From positions 12,214,001-12,278,000 of the forward strand of contig BTRK01000005.1 of the NCBI GenBank assembly GCA_036245805.1: a stretch of DNA of 64,000 bases. Reading direction: 5' to 3'. Below the pieces are notes generated by a model, which saw only the letters and a list, made by a program, of their open reading frames with translations, was not told the DNA's origin and did no database searches. A program made the translations under genes and the position numbers. Positions 32,301 through 43,600 of this stretch are shown here, one piece after another; position 1 is the first letter of the stretch, and the number at the start of each line of letters is the position of its first letter. The DNA comes from Pristionchus mayeri. Lineage: Eukaryota > Nematoda > Chromadorea > Rhabditida > Neodiplogasteridae.

Positions 32301-35090
32301 GCTTCTAGAATATTCCAGAAAGTTCGAAAATGGTCAAAATCTTCTAGAAGGTTCCAGAAAGTTCGAAAATGTTCCAAAACTTCTACAATGTTGCAGAAAG
32401 TTCGAAAATGTTCCAAAGCTTCTAGAAGGTTCCAGAAAGTTCGAAAATGTTCCAAAGCTTCTAGAATGTTCCAGAAAGTTCGAAAATGTTCCAAAGCTTC
32501 TAGAAAGTTCCAGAAAGTTCGAAAATGTTCCAAAGCTTCTAGAATGTTCCAGAAAGTTCGAAAATGTTCCAAAGCTTCTAGAAGGTTCCAGAAAGTTCGA
32601 AAATCTTCTAAAGCTTTTAGCATGTTGAAGAACATTCGAAAATGTTCCAAAGCTTCTAGAATGTTGCAGAAAGTTCGAAAATGTTCCAAAGCTTCTAGAA
32701 GGTTCCAGAAAGTTCGAAAATGTCCCAAAGCTTCTAGAATGTTCCAGAAAGTTCGAAAATGTCCCAAAGCTTCTAGAATGTTCCAGAAAGTTCGAAAATG
32801 TTCCAAAGCTTCTAGAATGTTCCAGAAAGTTCGAAAATGTTCCAAAGCTTCTAGAATGTTCCAGAAAGTTCGAAAATGTTCCAAACCTTCTAGAAAGTTC
32901 CAGAAAGTTCGAAAATGTTCCAAAGCTTCTAGAATGTTCCAGAAAGTTCGAAAATGTTCCAAAGCTTCTAGAAGGTTCCAGAAAGTTCGAAAATGTCCCA
33001 AAGCTTCTAGAATGTTCCAGAAAGTTCGAAAATGTCCCAAAGCTTCTAGAATGTTCCAGAAAGTTCGAAAATGTTCCAAAGCTTCTAGAATGTTCCAGAA
33101 AGTTCGAAAATGTTCCAAAGCTTCTAGAATGTTCCAGAAAGTTCGAAAATGTTCCAAAGCTTCTAGAAAGTTCCAGAAAGTTCGAAAATGTTCCAAAGCT
33201 TCTAGAATGTTCCAGAAAGTTCGAAAATGTTCCAAAGCTTCTAGAATATTCCAGAAAGTTCGAAAATGGTCAAAATCTTCTAGAAGGTTCCAGAAAGTTC
33301 GAAAATGTTCCAAAGCTTCTACAATGTTGCAGAAAGTTCGAAAATGTTCCAAAGCTTCTAGAAGGTTCCAGAAAGTTCGAAAATGTTCCAAAGCTTCTAG
33401 AATGTTCCAGAAAGTTCGAAAATGTTCCAAAGCTTCTAGAAAGTTCCAGAAAGTTCGAAAATGTTCCAAAGCTTCTAGAATGTTCCAGAAAGTTCGAAAA
33501 TGTTCCAAAGCTTCTAGAAGGTTCCAGAAAGTTCGAAAATCTTCTAAAGCTTTTAGCATGTTGAAGAACATTCGAAAATGTTCCAAAGCTTCTAGAATGT
33601 TCCAGAAAGTTCGAAAATGTTCCAAAGCTTCTAGAAGGTTCCAGAAAGTTCGAAAATCTTCTAAAGCTTTTAGCATGTTGAAGAACATTCGAAAATGTCC
33701 CAAAGCTTCTAGAATGTTCCAGAAAGTTCGAAAATGTCCCAAAGCTTCTAGAAGGTTCCAGAAAGTTCGAAAATCTTCTAAAGCTTTTAGCATGTTGAAG
33801 AACATTCGAAAATGTCCCAAAGCTTCTAGAATGTTCCAGAAAGTTCGAAAATGTCCCAAAGCTTCTAGAATGTTCCAGAAAGTTCGAAAATGTTCCAAAG
33901 CTTCTAGAATGTTCCAGAAAGTTCGAAAATGTTCCAAAGCTTCTAGAAAGTTAAAGAAAGTTCGAAAATGTTCCAAAGCTTCTAGAATGTTCCAGAAAGT
34001 TCGAAAATGTTCCAAAGCTTCTAGAATGTTCCAGAAAGTTCGAAAATGTTCCAAAGCTTCTAGAAGGTTCCAGAAAGTTCGAAAATCTTCTAAAGCTTTT
34101 AGCATGTTGAAGAACATTCGAAAATGTTCCAAAGCTTCTAGAATGTTCCAGAAAGTTCGAAAATGTTCCAAAGCTTCTAGAAGGTTCCAGAAAGTTCGAA
34201 AATCTTCTAAAGCTTTTAGCATGTTGAAGAACATTCGAAAATGTCCCAAAGCTTCTAGAATGTTCCAGAAAGTTCGAAAATGTCCCAAAGCTTCTAGAAG
34301 GTTCCAGAAAGTTCGAAAATCTTCTAAAGCTTTTAGCATGTTGAAGAACATTCGAAAATGTCCCAAAGCTTCTAGAATGTTCCAGAAAGTTCGAAAATGT
34401 CCCAAAGCTTCTAGAATGTTCCAGAAAGTTCGAAAATGTTCCAAAGCTTCTAGAATGTTCCAGAAAGTTCGAAAATGTTCCAAAGCTTCTAGAAAGTTAA
34501 AGAAAGTTCGAAAATGTTCCAAAGCTTCTAGAATGTTCCAGAAAGTTCGAAAATGTTCCAAAGCTTCTAGAATGTTCCAGAAAGTTCGAAAATATTCCAA
34601 AGCTTCTAGAAAGTTCCAGAAAGTTCGAAAATGTTCCAAAGCTTCTAGAAAGTTCCAGAAAGTTCGAAAATGTTCCAAAGCTTCTAGAATGTTCCAGAAA
34701 GTTTGAAAATGTTCCAAAGCTTCTAGAATGTTCCAGAAAGTTCGAAAATGTTCGAAAGCTTCTAGAATGTTCAAAAAAGTTCGAAAATGTTCCAAAGCTT
34801 CTAGAAGGTTCCAGAAAGTTCGAAAATCTTCTAAAGCTTTTAGCATGTTGAAGAACATTCGAAAATGTTCCAAAGCTTCTACAATGTTGCAGAAAGTTCG
34901 AAAATGTTCCAAAGCTTCTAGAAGGTTCCAGAAAGTTCAAAAATGTCCCAAAGCTTCTAGAATGTTCCAGAAAGTTCGAAAATGTCCCAAAGCTTCTAGA
35001 ATGTTCCAGAAAGTTCGAAAATGTTCCAAAGCTTCTAGAATGTTCCAGAAAGTTCGACAATTTTCCAAAGCTTCTAGAAGGTTCCAGAAA
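29340..35090. repeat. 39-bp tandem array (~147 copies) made of heat-shock-element pentamers
   Basis: The monomer is 39 bases: decamers beginning TTCTAGAATG, TTCCAGAAAG and TTCGAAAATG, then nonamer TTCCAAAGC. The first 23 bases give five perfect alternating nTTCn/nGAAn pentamers, the HSF-1 binding pattern, for which three are enough. Variants change one base (CAATG, AAAG, AAGG) but mostly keep the pentamers. A second variant (TTTTAGCATGTTGAAGAACA) recurs about 12 times. Because 39 is divisible by 3 and lacks stops, long ORFs run through on both strands (13-residue repeats). These are a by-product, not genes. The array ends in a purine tract at 35090. Confidence 0.95.
33541..34632. repeat. Higher-order duplication (546 bp = 14 monomers) in the HSE array
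   Basis: The TTTTAGCATG variant occurs near 33550, 33667 and 33784 (117-bp steps) and again at +546 (34096, 34213, 34330). The unique GTTAAAGAAAG variant at 33950 recurs at 34496. So a block of 14 monomers is duplicated head to tail. Confidence 0.85.
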
Positions 35091-35838
35091 GAGAGGGGCA
35101 GAGGGAAAGAGAGGGTTCAGAGGGAGAGAGATGGAGAGAGGGGTAGAGATGGAGAGAGGGGGAGAGAGGAAGAGAAGGAGAGAGAGGAAGAGAGGAAGAG
35201 GGAGAGGAAGAGGGAGGGTAGGAGAGAGGGATAGAGGGAGAGAGGGAGAGAGAAGGAGAGAGAGGGAGAGAGGGAGAGAGAAGGAGAGAGAGGGATTGAG
35301 AGAGAAAGAGGGAGAGAGAGGTAGGTAGAGAGGGAGAGAGAGAGGGGGGAGAGAGGGATAGAGGGAGGGAGGGAGAGAGAGCGAGAGAGAGCGAGAGAGA
35401 GCGAGAGAGGGAGAGAGAAAGAGGGAGAGAGAGGTAGGGAGAGAGAGATAGGGAGAGAGGGTGAGAGAGAGAGAGAGAGAGAGAGCGTGAGAGAGAGGGA
35501 GGGAGAGAGGCAGCGAGGGGTGAGAGGGGTGAGAGGGAGAGAGGGAGAGAGGGAGAGATGGAGGGATAGAGAGGGGGAGAGGGAGATAGGGAGAGAATGG
35601 GTGAGAGAGAGGGAGGAAGAGAGGGTGAGAGAGGGAGGGAGAATGATAAGGATTGGAAGAGGGAGAGCGCGCGAGAAGACGTGAGGGAGGGAGAGGGAGA
35701 GGGAGGAGGAGAGGGAGAGGGAGAGGGAGAAGGAGAGGAGAGGGAGGGTGTGAGAGAGAGGGAGAGAGAGAGAGTTAGAGAAATAGGGAGAGGGAGAGAA
35801 TGAGAGAAGTAGGGAGAGAGCGCGAGAGAGAGATTTTG
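35091..35838. repeat. Purine-only GA tract
   Basis: About 750 bases of almost pure GAGAGAGGGAGA on the plus strand. It starts inside the last HSE monomer. The long Ser/Pro/Leu or Arg/Glu/Gly readings are low-complexity artefacts. Confidence 0.93.
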
Positions 35839-36499
35839 CATCCGAAAGAAATAAGACGATTCCTAAGAACAAATGAAGGCGATCGGCTGGTTCCTCATAT
35901 AATTGTAGCAGCGTCATATGTAACTGTTAATCAAATCATCGGAAGAACACTGCTCACTGGATCATGTGGCTTTACAATTTCACACGGAACTTGACATTGT
36001 TTTCACACATATAGCGAAAACAATACATTTGTGTGAAAATTAAATTGCAACTGCTTGCAAATAATGATTAGATAATCAGCAAAATCCGTGGGTTTTTGCT
36101 CAGTAGCCTTGCTCATGGTTTCTACCGAAGTGTTGGTTCACTTCGTCATTGCATCTGCTGTGGATGGCTCTTCGCTCATTGTGAACTTCATGCTGATCGT
36201 TGCAATTGCAACTCGGTACTGTTTTTGGACTCTGGATGACGTTCGTGAGCGGGGAAGTGCAATGGTTTAGACCACGATAGTAGCAATTTCATTACCAGAA
36301 CTCCATCTCATCTACGCTCCTACGCCGTATTCTTAGCGAACACAGCGATAGTCGACATGTGCGCAGCTCTAGCAAGCGCATCAACGGTCTTCAGGTTGTA
36401 AATATTTTACATTCAGGTCATTCCGAAATAGGAGTGATAAAATAATGTCAATTCTTTACATTTATGAAGAAACAATATTGAAAAAATTACGTTATATGG

Positions 36500-36594
36500 T
36501 ACTACATCGTATGCGAACTATGACATCATGCCGTCTTTGATGAATCAAAGGCGGCATGATATCATAGTTATCATTCGATCTAGTGCCCGTTATA
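36500..36594. repeat. Hairpin MITE (copy 1)
   Basis: Imperfect inverted repeat: ...GCGAACTATGACATCATGCC and GGCGGCATGATATCATAGTT pair around TTTGATGAATCAAA. It shares arms and centre with the hairpin at 51230. Confidence 0.78.
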
Positions 36595-37180
36595 TTTGAG
36601 CATTTTTCGATGTGCTTGTAGGGTTCTTAACGAGGACGGATTCGCGGTGCTCGTTCACTCTGGCCCCTGCACTCTTCTAGGCGCAAAGACGTGCAAGGCA
36701 TTCGAGTTCGCATTCGGGTAGTCGAATCCCCATTATGCATTCTTATCGCTCGACCGGTCCAGATAGATAGAGGGAGAGTGGAAAATTATGAGAACTACGA
36801 ATTTTAGTGCGTGGCCATACTTATAACATCGGGTTCTCACGAGGTCTGACCATGCTGTGAACTTTTGACTAGGCACTGTTGTCGGACGACAGTGTTGATG
36901 CTTTTACGTGGTATAGCTTGTTGCGTGGATTTGCTAAAATTTTCCAGAGATAAGACGAAGGACAATGGCAGGTTATTAGCATGTTCGCGTTCGCCTCGCC
37001 GCTCATCACTCTTACCGTTCTCCGACCATATCGAAGGCATGTTGAAACATATAATTTATCTGTTGGGATACTGTTGTTTTGGCCATCGTTGGACCCATAA
37101 ACAACAAACTGACGAATTTGAAAATCCGACGAATACGATTGAATTCATGTAGATCGTTCCCATAAAAAGCACAAAGTCGT

Positions 37181-38097
37181 ATTGGGGTGTCCGGAAAGTT
37201 CGTATAATTTTTTGATTTTATTTTTTATTCAATGCTTTGCAATTCTCAGTGACCAATGTATGCCCCCTTCTTTCTCACTACCTTCCTCCAGCGATTGGGC
37301 AGGGTCTCGATTCCTCTCTTCCAGAATGCGGGTTTCTTCGAGACCGCCCAGTTCACGAAAGCCCTCACAACTGCATCTCGATTCTTGAACTTCTTTCCTT
37401 TGCAGAAGTCAGAGAGAGAGCGGAAGCAGTGGTAGTCGCATGGGGAGAGATCCGGGGAATACGGTGGATGGGAATCCTCTCGATCTTCAGCTCGTCCATT
37501 TTCTTCTGGGTCATCTTCGCTCGATGTGGGCGAGCATTGTCCATCAGAAGAAGAATTTTGCCCTGGTTCAGGAGTCTGGGAGGGACTCTGATCGCGACTT
37601 CTTCCAGTTGTTCAGAGAAGAGGTCGACATTGATGGCGGTTCCAGTAGGAAGGATCTCTTATTAGATCGGAACAAGTAATGATAGAAAGAATCAGTGAAT
37701 TTCCTCATTTTCTTCAAGGGAACGGATTTGTGCTTCGCATCGGTGTCGAAACACTGTTGTCTCTTCGCTGGGTTATTATACATGATTCACTCCTCGCACA
37801 TGTCTATTATGGAATCTGTCCATCGAAGATCCGATCTACGATGGAGCGATTTCCGACAGTAATTCAACACAACTGTATCAAAATATCGGCTATACTTCAC
37901 CACTTCAACAAGTGTAGAAACTACGAGACTGATCCAACCCACATCCCACTTAACGTCAGAGTGTACTCAACCCCTCTCAGTACTCAACGTCAGAATGATG
38001 CAATACATTGTTGACAAACAGATTGCGCAATCACTGCATTTGATCGCGAACTGACTTTTTTCCGAAGCATTATACGAACTTTCCGGACACCCCAATA
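37181..38097 (-). mobile_element. mariner copy D (internally deleted, 917 bp)
   Basis: Same TIRs as copies A-C at both ends and TA-flanked. Nearly identical to copy C over most of its length and carrying the same 1-bp deletion before the third catalytic Asp. It is non-autonomous. It lies between exons 7 and 8 of the plus-strand receptor remnant. Confidence 0.9.
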
Positions 38098-38427
38098 GAA
38101 CTATTACGTCGCCTTTGACATTGTCGACATGAGGGAATATTTCTCATCCGACTTCATCTACACACACTATACGAATTGAACTAAACGAACCAATCAAGAA
38201 CTAACCGAAAGAGTAATGTATAATTGTGCAGATTCGTGCAACATCTGTTCGGTTTCTCATCTGAGCCTGCAGTCCACTCGCAATCGGGAGAGCATGCCAG
38301 AAAGAGAAGCAAACAAACGGCGGTTACAACTATTAAGCATGAGGTTTGAAGCCGGGAAACGGATCACATCATTTGCAGAGTTGATTTCTGAATAAAGCGT
38401 TCCGATATATTGAGTAGTGATAGTATT

Positions 38428-39702
38428 AGGTTGGAACAAAAGTTTTGCACGATTTTCACATTTTCGTTTCTAGCATACTCTGTCATTTATTTTCAAAATT
38501 ATTTAATTTTGTTTCATGTATTCGTTGAGGGCTTGGATACTCTTTCTATCACACATCAGTATTACCTATACTATTTGATATTGTGGCGACATTTGAAAGT
38601 CAAAGTTACTTCATTAGAGAACTGAACTACATAATTTTGGGGTCTGCTCTGTATGGATATCGATGATAATGCAAATATCAAAGTATATTTGGAAAGTGTG
38701 ATGAACAGGCATCATAAAATAGTATGGAAATGGGAATCACCACAAATGGAATTCCAGAAACTTGGTCAGTTTTGATCTCGCGTCAAAAGGGGCTTGGTTT
38801 GAATTAGTTGCCTTCACTGCATACCCGTAGCCGTAAGTCTATCGATCTCAAATACATTTTAACTTTAAGTACCTTCCATGGTAAGCTCACAATTATTTTC
38901 GTGTGGACATACAATGCTTCTATTAGAAAATGCAATTTTGCATACTCAGATACTGATATTAGAGTGTCGAAATTGATGTTTCCATGAATGGCATGTTTCC
39001 AGCATAGAAGGAAGCTTAGATTTTATATGGTAACAAGTTAAATAAACAAGCAACTCTTACTACATCACTTATTGGCTTGGTCGAGTCAGGGGATAGCTTC
39101 CTTTTGAGGAGATCGACTCGAACAAGGTACACCGAATTTCAATATTTTGTCTGTGATGACCATGATTCAAAAATTTCAGAAAATATTAATTTTCTAGGAG
39201 TGGAAAAGGGTATGCTCCAGCGTTTCTTTATGTTACAAAGCCCCAAGGTAGTGTATGTAAAAGCACTTAAGACCAATCCAGCATAATTGATTGTCGAGGC
39301 AATAACAGCAATCCATTGAGTAACGTTATTTCTCGAATGCTGGAATTTAATGGTCTGTAAACCTTGCTAAATTAAAGCAACCATTAGATCCTACATACAT
39401 TTAGAGAGAACTGCCAACGGGCTTTTCACTTCACCATGTAAGATGATACAATGATTTTTTCTGTCCGAATAGGAGCGTGGTAAACAAATGTCCATGTCAC
39501 TCAAAAATTTCACATTTAACGAAACCTGCTTTTTTCGCAAACCCTCAGAGCAGGATTCGATTCGAAGTAGCGGATATATTTTACAAATAGTCCCTAAATA
39601 TATACTATCCGGTTAGATCGACCCGATTAAAGTGAAGCCTTTTAAGCAATTTCAAACTTCATGGCCGAAATCGTGCAAAACTTTTGTTCCAACCTAATAC
39701 GA
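38428..39702. mobile_element. Degenerate mariner (TIR TTAGGTTGGAACAAAAGTTT)
   Basis: Ends TTAGGTTGGAACAAAAGTTT at 38429 and AAACTTTTGTTCCAACCTAA at about 39683-39702, with TA duplication. The length is about 1.27 kb, the full-length class, but the interior is full of stops. An even more decayed relative lies at 46356-47651. Confidence 0.88.
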
Positions 39703-41146
39703 GTGAATAAGAATTGAAGAATTGCGTGCACCGTGGAACACGTAACCACATCGCCAAGCAACTTCGGTCACTTCAAGATGGTTCAACTGCGAAGGCAGTG
39801 ATTGCCCAAGATGGGACCCCTACTGTAAATCAGCTAAACCTGATCAACAACTGAATTTTATATCACGCCAGTAAGTAATGCAATTGCATTTTCCCTCAGT
39901 AACGTAATGTTTTTCTTTATGTTTTGTGAAAAAAATATATACCGATAGAACAACAATACGAAACTAAGTTATTTTCATCATATAACATTTTTTTACTGCA
40001 GAAACGAGATTTGAAATATAGGAATTCAACTTCGTCCAAATAACCGTTCTTCTTAACTTTCGATAACTCAGTCTCCTGATTCGGCTGCTGTGTCGTTTAT
40101 AGAAATCCGCTATGAGCTCTGCGTCTTCGAACACGCGAGAATACTTGTTATTCAGCGGTAAGTAATGTGTATTTGACGTGGAGTGTATTCTCCTATCGAT
40201 GATAGTACATCAACTACCGACTAAGACAATCAGCACAGGTGCCCATACTATAGTGTGAATTCAATCCGCACTTCGACACATGTTATCGCGCTCTGTCTGA
40301 TCGATATGAGACAGAACAAGAACGAATTAATTGGATCGTTGGCCTTCCCCATTTGAAATGTCCAGATCTCTTAACTTTTCGCCCGAGCTGCTATATCGTT
40401 GCATTGAATCACACTACACTAATTCATTTTCAAAGAATGAGAGAGTTCGCTCAGGTAGCACTACAGATTCACTCGCATTCTCCATTGAATAACTACGAAA
40501 TTCCATGAATGTGTGATCGTCTCACACTCTCCTCAAAAGTCTTCACCGAGCAATCAGAGCGGGATGCGCAATCGAGAGAGACATACGGTTTCCCCGTTGA
40601 TACAAATGATGTCTTACGGAAATTATGTATCACATTTTTGAATCCACACACAACAGAGTGCCACATCTACGTAGCACATGGATCAGATTACCGATAAAGG
40701 AAGTAGATCCCAATGATGTCGCTTTGCGTATGAAAATATTGTATGAATCACTTTTTAACACAATCAGTACGCGTGTCTAGTGTAGTCAATGCGATCCACG
40801 CCATTGTTTAGTGTAATCTTGTTAATCTCTGTCAGGATGGTGAAAAAAACAATATATTCTCCTAAAAAATATACGAAATTGTAAATAACCAGCACAAGTT
40901 TCGCTGATACTTTTACATGAATATATTATTTCTGTGTTCAACGGTTGAGGTAATTGATGTCACTATATTCGGAAAATATTGTATCAGTCACGTCTCAGCA
41001 TAATGGGCACGAGTGTCTCACCTAACAAACATGCGGGAAGGTGATAATGTCCTCAGAGTTGACTGAAGACTACACATCGGGGGCGGGGTGGTAAATTCGC
41101 ATATTTAAGGATATCATTTTCTTAATTTCTCACAGCCCTCAGCGCC
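39703..41146. other. Intergenic, no gene recognised
   Basis: 1.4 kb of AT-rich DNA with only short unconserved ORFs. Just before 41147 a TATTTAAGG at about 41102 could be the TATA element of the next gene. Confidence 0.4.
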
Positions 41147-42244
41147 ATGCTCTTCCTACTCTTGGTTGGTATCATTGCAGCTGTCTCCGGACAGGTAAAT
41201 CGCCTTTAGTTTGTCGAATTTATATAATTTCCTCTTTATTTTCACATACTCCCCCACTGAACTAGAGGGTATGGAGAAGAAATAGATAAATAATCAGTAA
41301 CACCTACTAGGGATGCAGTTGCTAAACAAGTTTAGCATCGCTAAGTCTCATTGTTCCAGATGCAGCCACAGTGTCAGTGCAGCACCTTCGATCCCTGCTG
41401 GAACAACATTGCGGGAACGATCACACAGTGCGCGGATAGGTAAGATTCGTCCACACACAATACCACAGATCCTACATAATTGACGTGCTTTGTTTTGAAT
41501 CATCACTGGGAATAATATTGTTTCTACAAAACGCAATATCGCAGATGCCAGAACCACTTCACTTCGCTGGGCGCTTCCTACCCCGCTGCTCGCCAGTGCA
41601 TCATGGCCAAGCTGCCCCAGCTTAGAGGAGCGCTCACCTGCGCGAGACAACGATTCGGAAATGTGTACGAAACATCTTTTGAATCATTTTTTTAATAAAA
41701 CGCGGTTCAGGTGCGCCCACACGCCCGGAGCCCAGGTCCCGCATAGGTATTCTGAGACAGTCCAGCTAGCCGCCTTCCGAGAGGTTACGGGTATGCTACA
41801 GAGGTCGGGCATTGCTGGAGAGGCCGGACCGCTCGTTCAGGTACAATTGCAAACTTTTGAATCTTTATATCGAGGGCATTTTGAATCATAGTATTGATTT
41901 TAGGTAGCAAGAAAAGCAGTCGGATGCATCCTCAAGTGCATACAGACCCAAGGATGCACGAGCCAGTAAGATCTTATCCCCTATCCTTACTGTTATGCCT
42001 TTTCATTTAATTCCCTTCCACATGGACGTGTGTTCAAAACCCGATAGCAACCATCTAAATAACGTAAAATTTCAGCTGCGGACTGGCGCTGCCTCCTGAC
42101 AACGCGCTCATTTCTGGATTCAAGTCGTGCGCGATGAGCAGCGGTTTCCTCTCCACGGGACCCTTCAGGGAAATGTGCGGATGCCTGTCGAATGCTGGAG
42201 TCAAATCGCTCGCGCCCATCTGCTCCAAGATTGTCATCACCTAA
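41147..42244 (+). CDS. Secreted cysteine-rich protein, family not recognised
   Basis: Six exons with consistent phases: 41147-41194, 41360-41439, 41545-41664, 41711-41840, 41904-41965, 42076-42244. Exon 1 is a pure signal peptide (MLFLLLVGIIAAVSGQ). The mature part has two similar Cys blocks. The first is CQCSTFDPCWNN...CADRCQNHF...ARQCIMAKLPQL. The second is GCILKCIQTQGCTSHCGLAL...SGFKSCAM...EMCGCL...LAPICSKI. The even spacing suggests disulfide-bonded helical bundles. The product is extracellular, of unknown role. AATAAA occurs about 25 bases after the TAA. I do not recognise the family. A clade-restricted secreted protein is likely. Confidence 0.78.
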
Positions 42245-43600
42245 ATTGTCTTTCGAAGCTGTAAAGTGTAAATAAATGTTTTGTTTTTCAATTATGCATG
42301 GGCAGATGACAGATAAGAGTTGAAATAGAGTTAAAAGAATGAAGTTTTTTTTTAAATCGCTTCGAATCGATAATTATGCGAACGAGCTAACAAGTATGAT
42401 CCGAGATTCAATTTGAAAAGTTCACGTATTTGAGAATAGTTTCTGGAATTGTTATTCGACTATGATATGATCCAAGATATCATAGATTGGTTGGGGTATC
42501 CTCTATAATGTTTTCCCGTGTGTACGCATCCGTATTTGCAGTGTTTAGTGCGAGTGTCCTGTGGTATTCTATTTCGGAACGGGAAGCAAATGACTATTTG
42601 CAAATCAAGCAGTTAAATGTACCATACATAATTCCCACGAGTAACCTAAGCTACGAACAGGAATGAACGCTTACGGATTCATTACAGGTTGTAGGTGAGA
42701 AGCATTCAGAAATTGATTATTTCAGATATATACTAAATTTGAATATTATTCGACTTTTTAACATTTTGATATTATTTTACTTGCCGTGTTCCATACGAGG
42801 TGAGTATTAGGGCCCGGGTTGTCTGCTAAAATACCGCGAAAACATCGGAGAAGAGTATATTTTAAGGAGTCACCCGATCATGCGACCTAATGTTTCTCTG
42901 ATGTGTATCCTACTTCCACGCGGGAAGTGATAGAGAGCAGACAATTTACGGCATGTTTTCCTCGTTTGCCCTTTACCGCATCTCGCATAACAGGATGGAA
43001 GACAGAAGGGCAGACTCGCGAATGTTTATTCGTGAACATTATTCCTAAGAGGACAAGGGATATCCTATGGAGGGACAAAGTCCAGCTCACCAATGTTCAT
43101 GAGCACACAGTTAGCACTATGCTCTCAAAATACTCTATCCTTTACATTCGTTGATCGCTCGATACTTAATTTCTTGGTTTGATCGATCTAGCTTCACTCC
43201 AAATTAGATGAATACAATTTCACAAATACAAATCACGCTAAAACAATCACATTAAACGTTTAGTTTTTAATCAGAGGAATTATAAGTCAACGAACATTTT
43301 TAGAAGATATGCAACAGTTTGTCAATAATGCCACCTTTACTAATGCGTACTGTCTCACGAATAATACCATTTGTTTATCGGTTACCATTACAAATATAGC
43401 ATAATTATATAGGCGTAGTGTATCGTATCCTAACCCCACGCGGGAAGTGAGAGCGCGAACAACACGGTAAAATTTCTCCCGCGTGGTCAAAATATAATAC
43501 TACCGTGCACGATCGAAAGTATCATATTATCCATGCCGTAATCATCAAATGGGACAACTGCGAACATGTTTTCTATTTACGAACGATTGATGTTGTAAAT
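42245..43600. other. Intergenic
   Basis: Holds a polyadenylation signal near 42270 and two similar stretches with CCACGCGGGAAGTGA (about 42915 and 43436). The second forms a 10-base inverted pair with TCCCGCGTGG at about 43477. No gene was recognised. Confidence 0.4.

Larger units (their letters stand above)
36115..38349 (+). pseudogene. Decayed srd-like chemoreceptor with internal deletion and mariner insertion
   Basis: The only receptor here on the plus strand. Exon 1 starts at 36115 (MVSTEVLVHFVIASAVD...IATR|GT). Exon 2 36302-36397 (PSHLRSYAVFLANTAIVDM...VFR|GT). Exon 3 about 36622-36717 (NEDGFAVLVHSGPCTLLG). Exon 7 about 36966-37032 (FAFASPLITLTVLRPYRR). Exon 8 38232-38349 (FVQHLFGFSSEPAVHSQSGE...TGA). 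Exons 4-6 (TM3-TM6) are absent from the 250 bases between exons 3 and 7, and mariner copy D sits between exons 7 and 8. A GGCGGCATGA hairpin lies between exons 2 and 3. It is clearly non-functional as a 7TM receptor. Confidence 0.75.

Noticed and set aside
29346..34912. Very long ORFs on both strands (1786 and 1070 residues) through the 39-bp array
   Set aside because: The unit length is a multiple of three without stops, so several frames stay open on both strands. The 13-residue repeats have no protein-like features beyond the DNA repeat.
29340..35090. CRISPR-like array
   Set aside because: The units are contiguous with no unique spacers, and the genome is eukaryotic.
35074..35917. Ser/Pro/Leu-rich ORFs over the GA tract
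   Set aside because: Low-complexity readings of a polypurine/polypyrimidine tract. No start context, splice or composition of a real protein.
40509..40697. Short ORF as a small gene
   Set aside because: No start context, splice partner or similarity to anything else in the window.
43420..43490. CCACGCGGGA/TCCCGCGTGG pair as a regulatory hairpin
   Set aside because: Short inverted pair with a long loop in intergenic DNA. It is partly repeated at 42915 without the pairing arm, so probably repeat debris.
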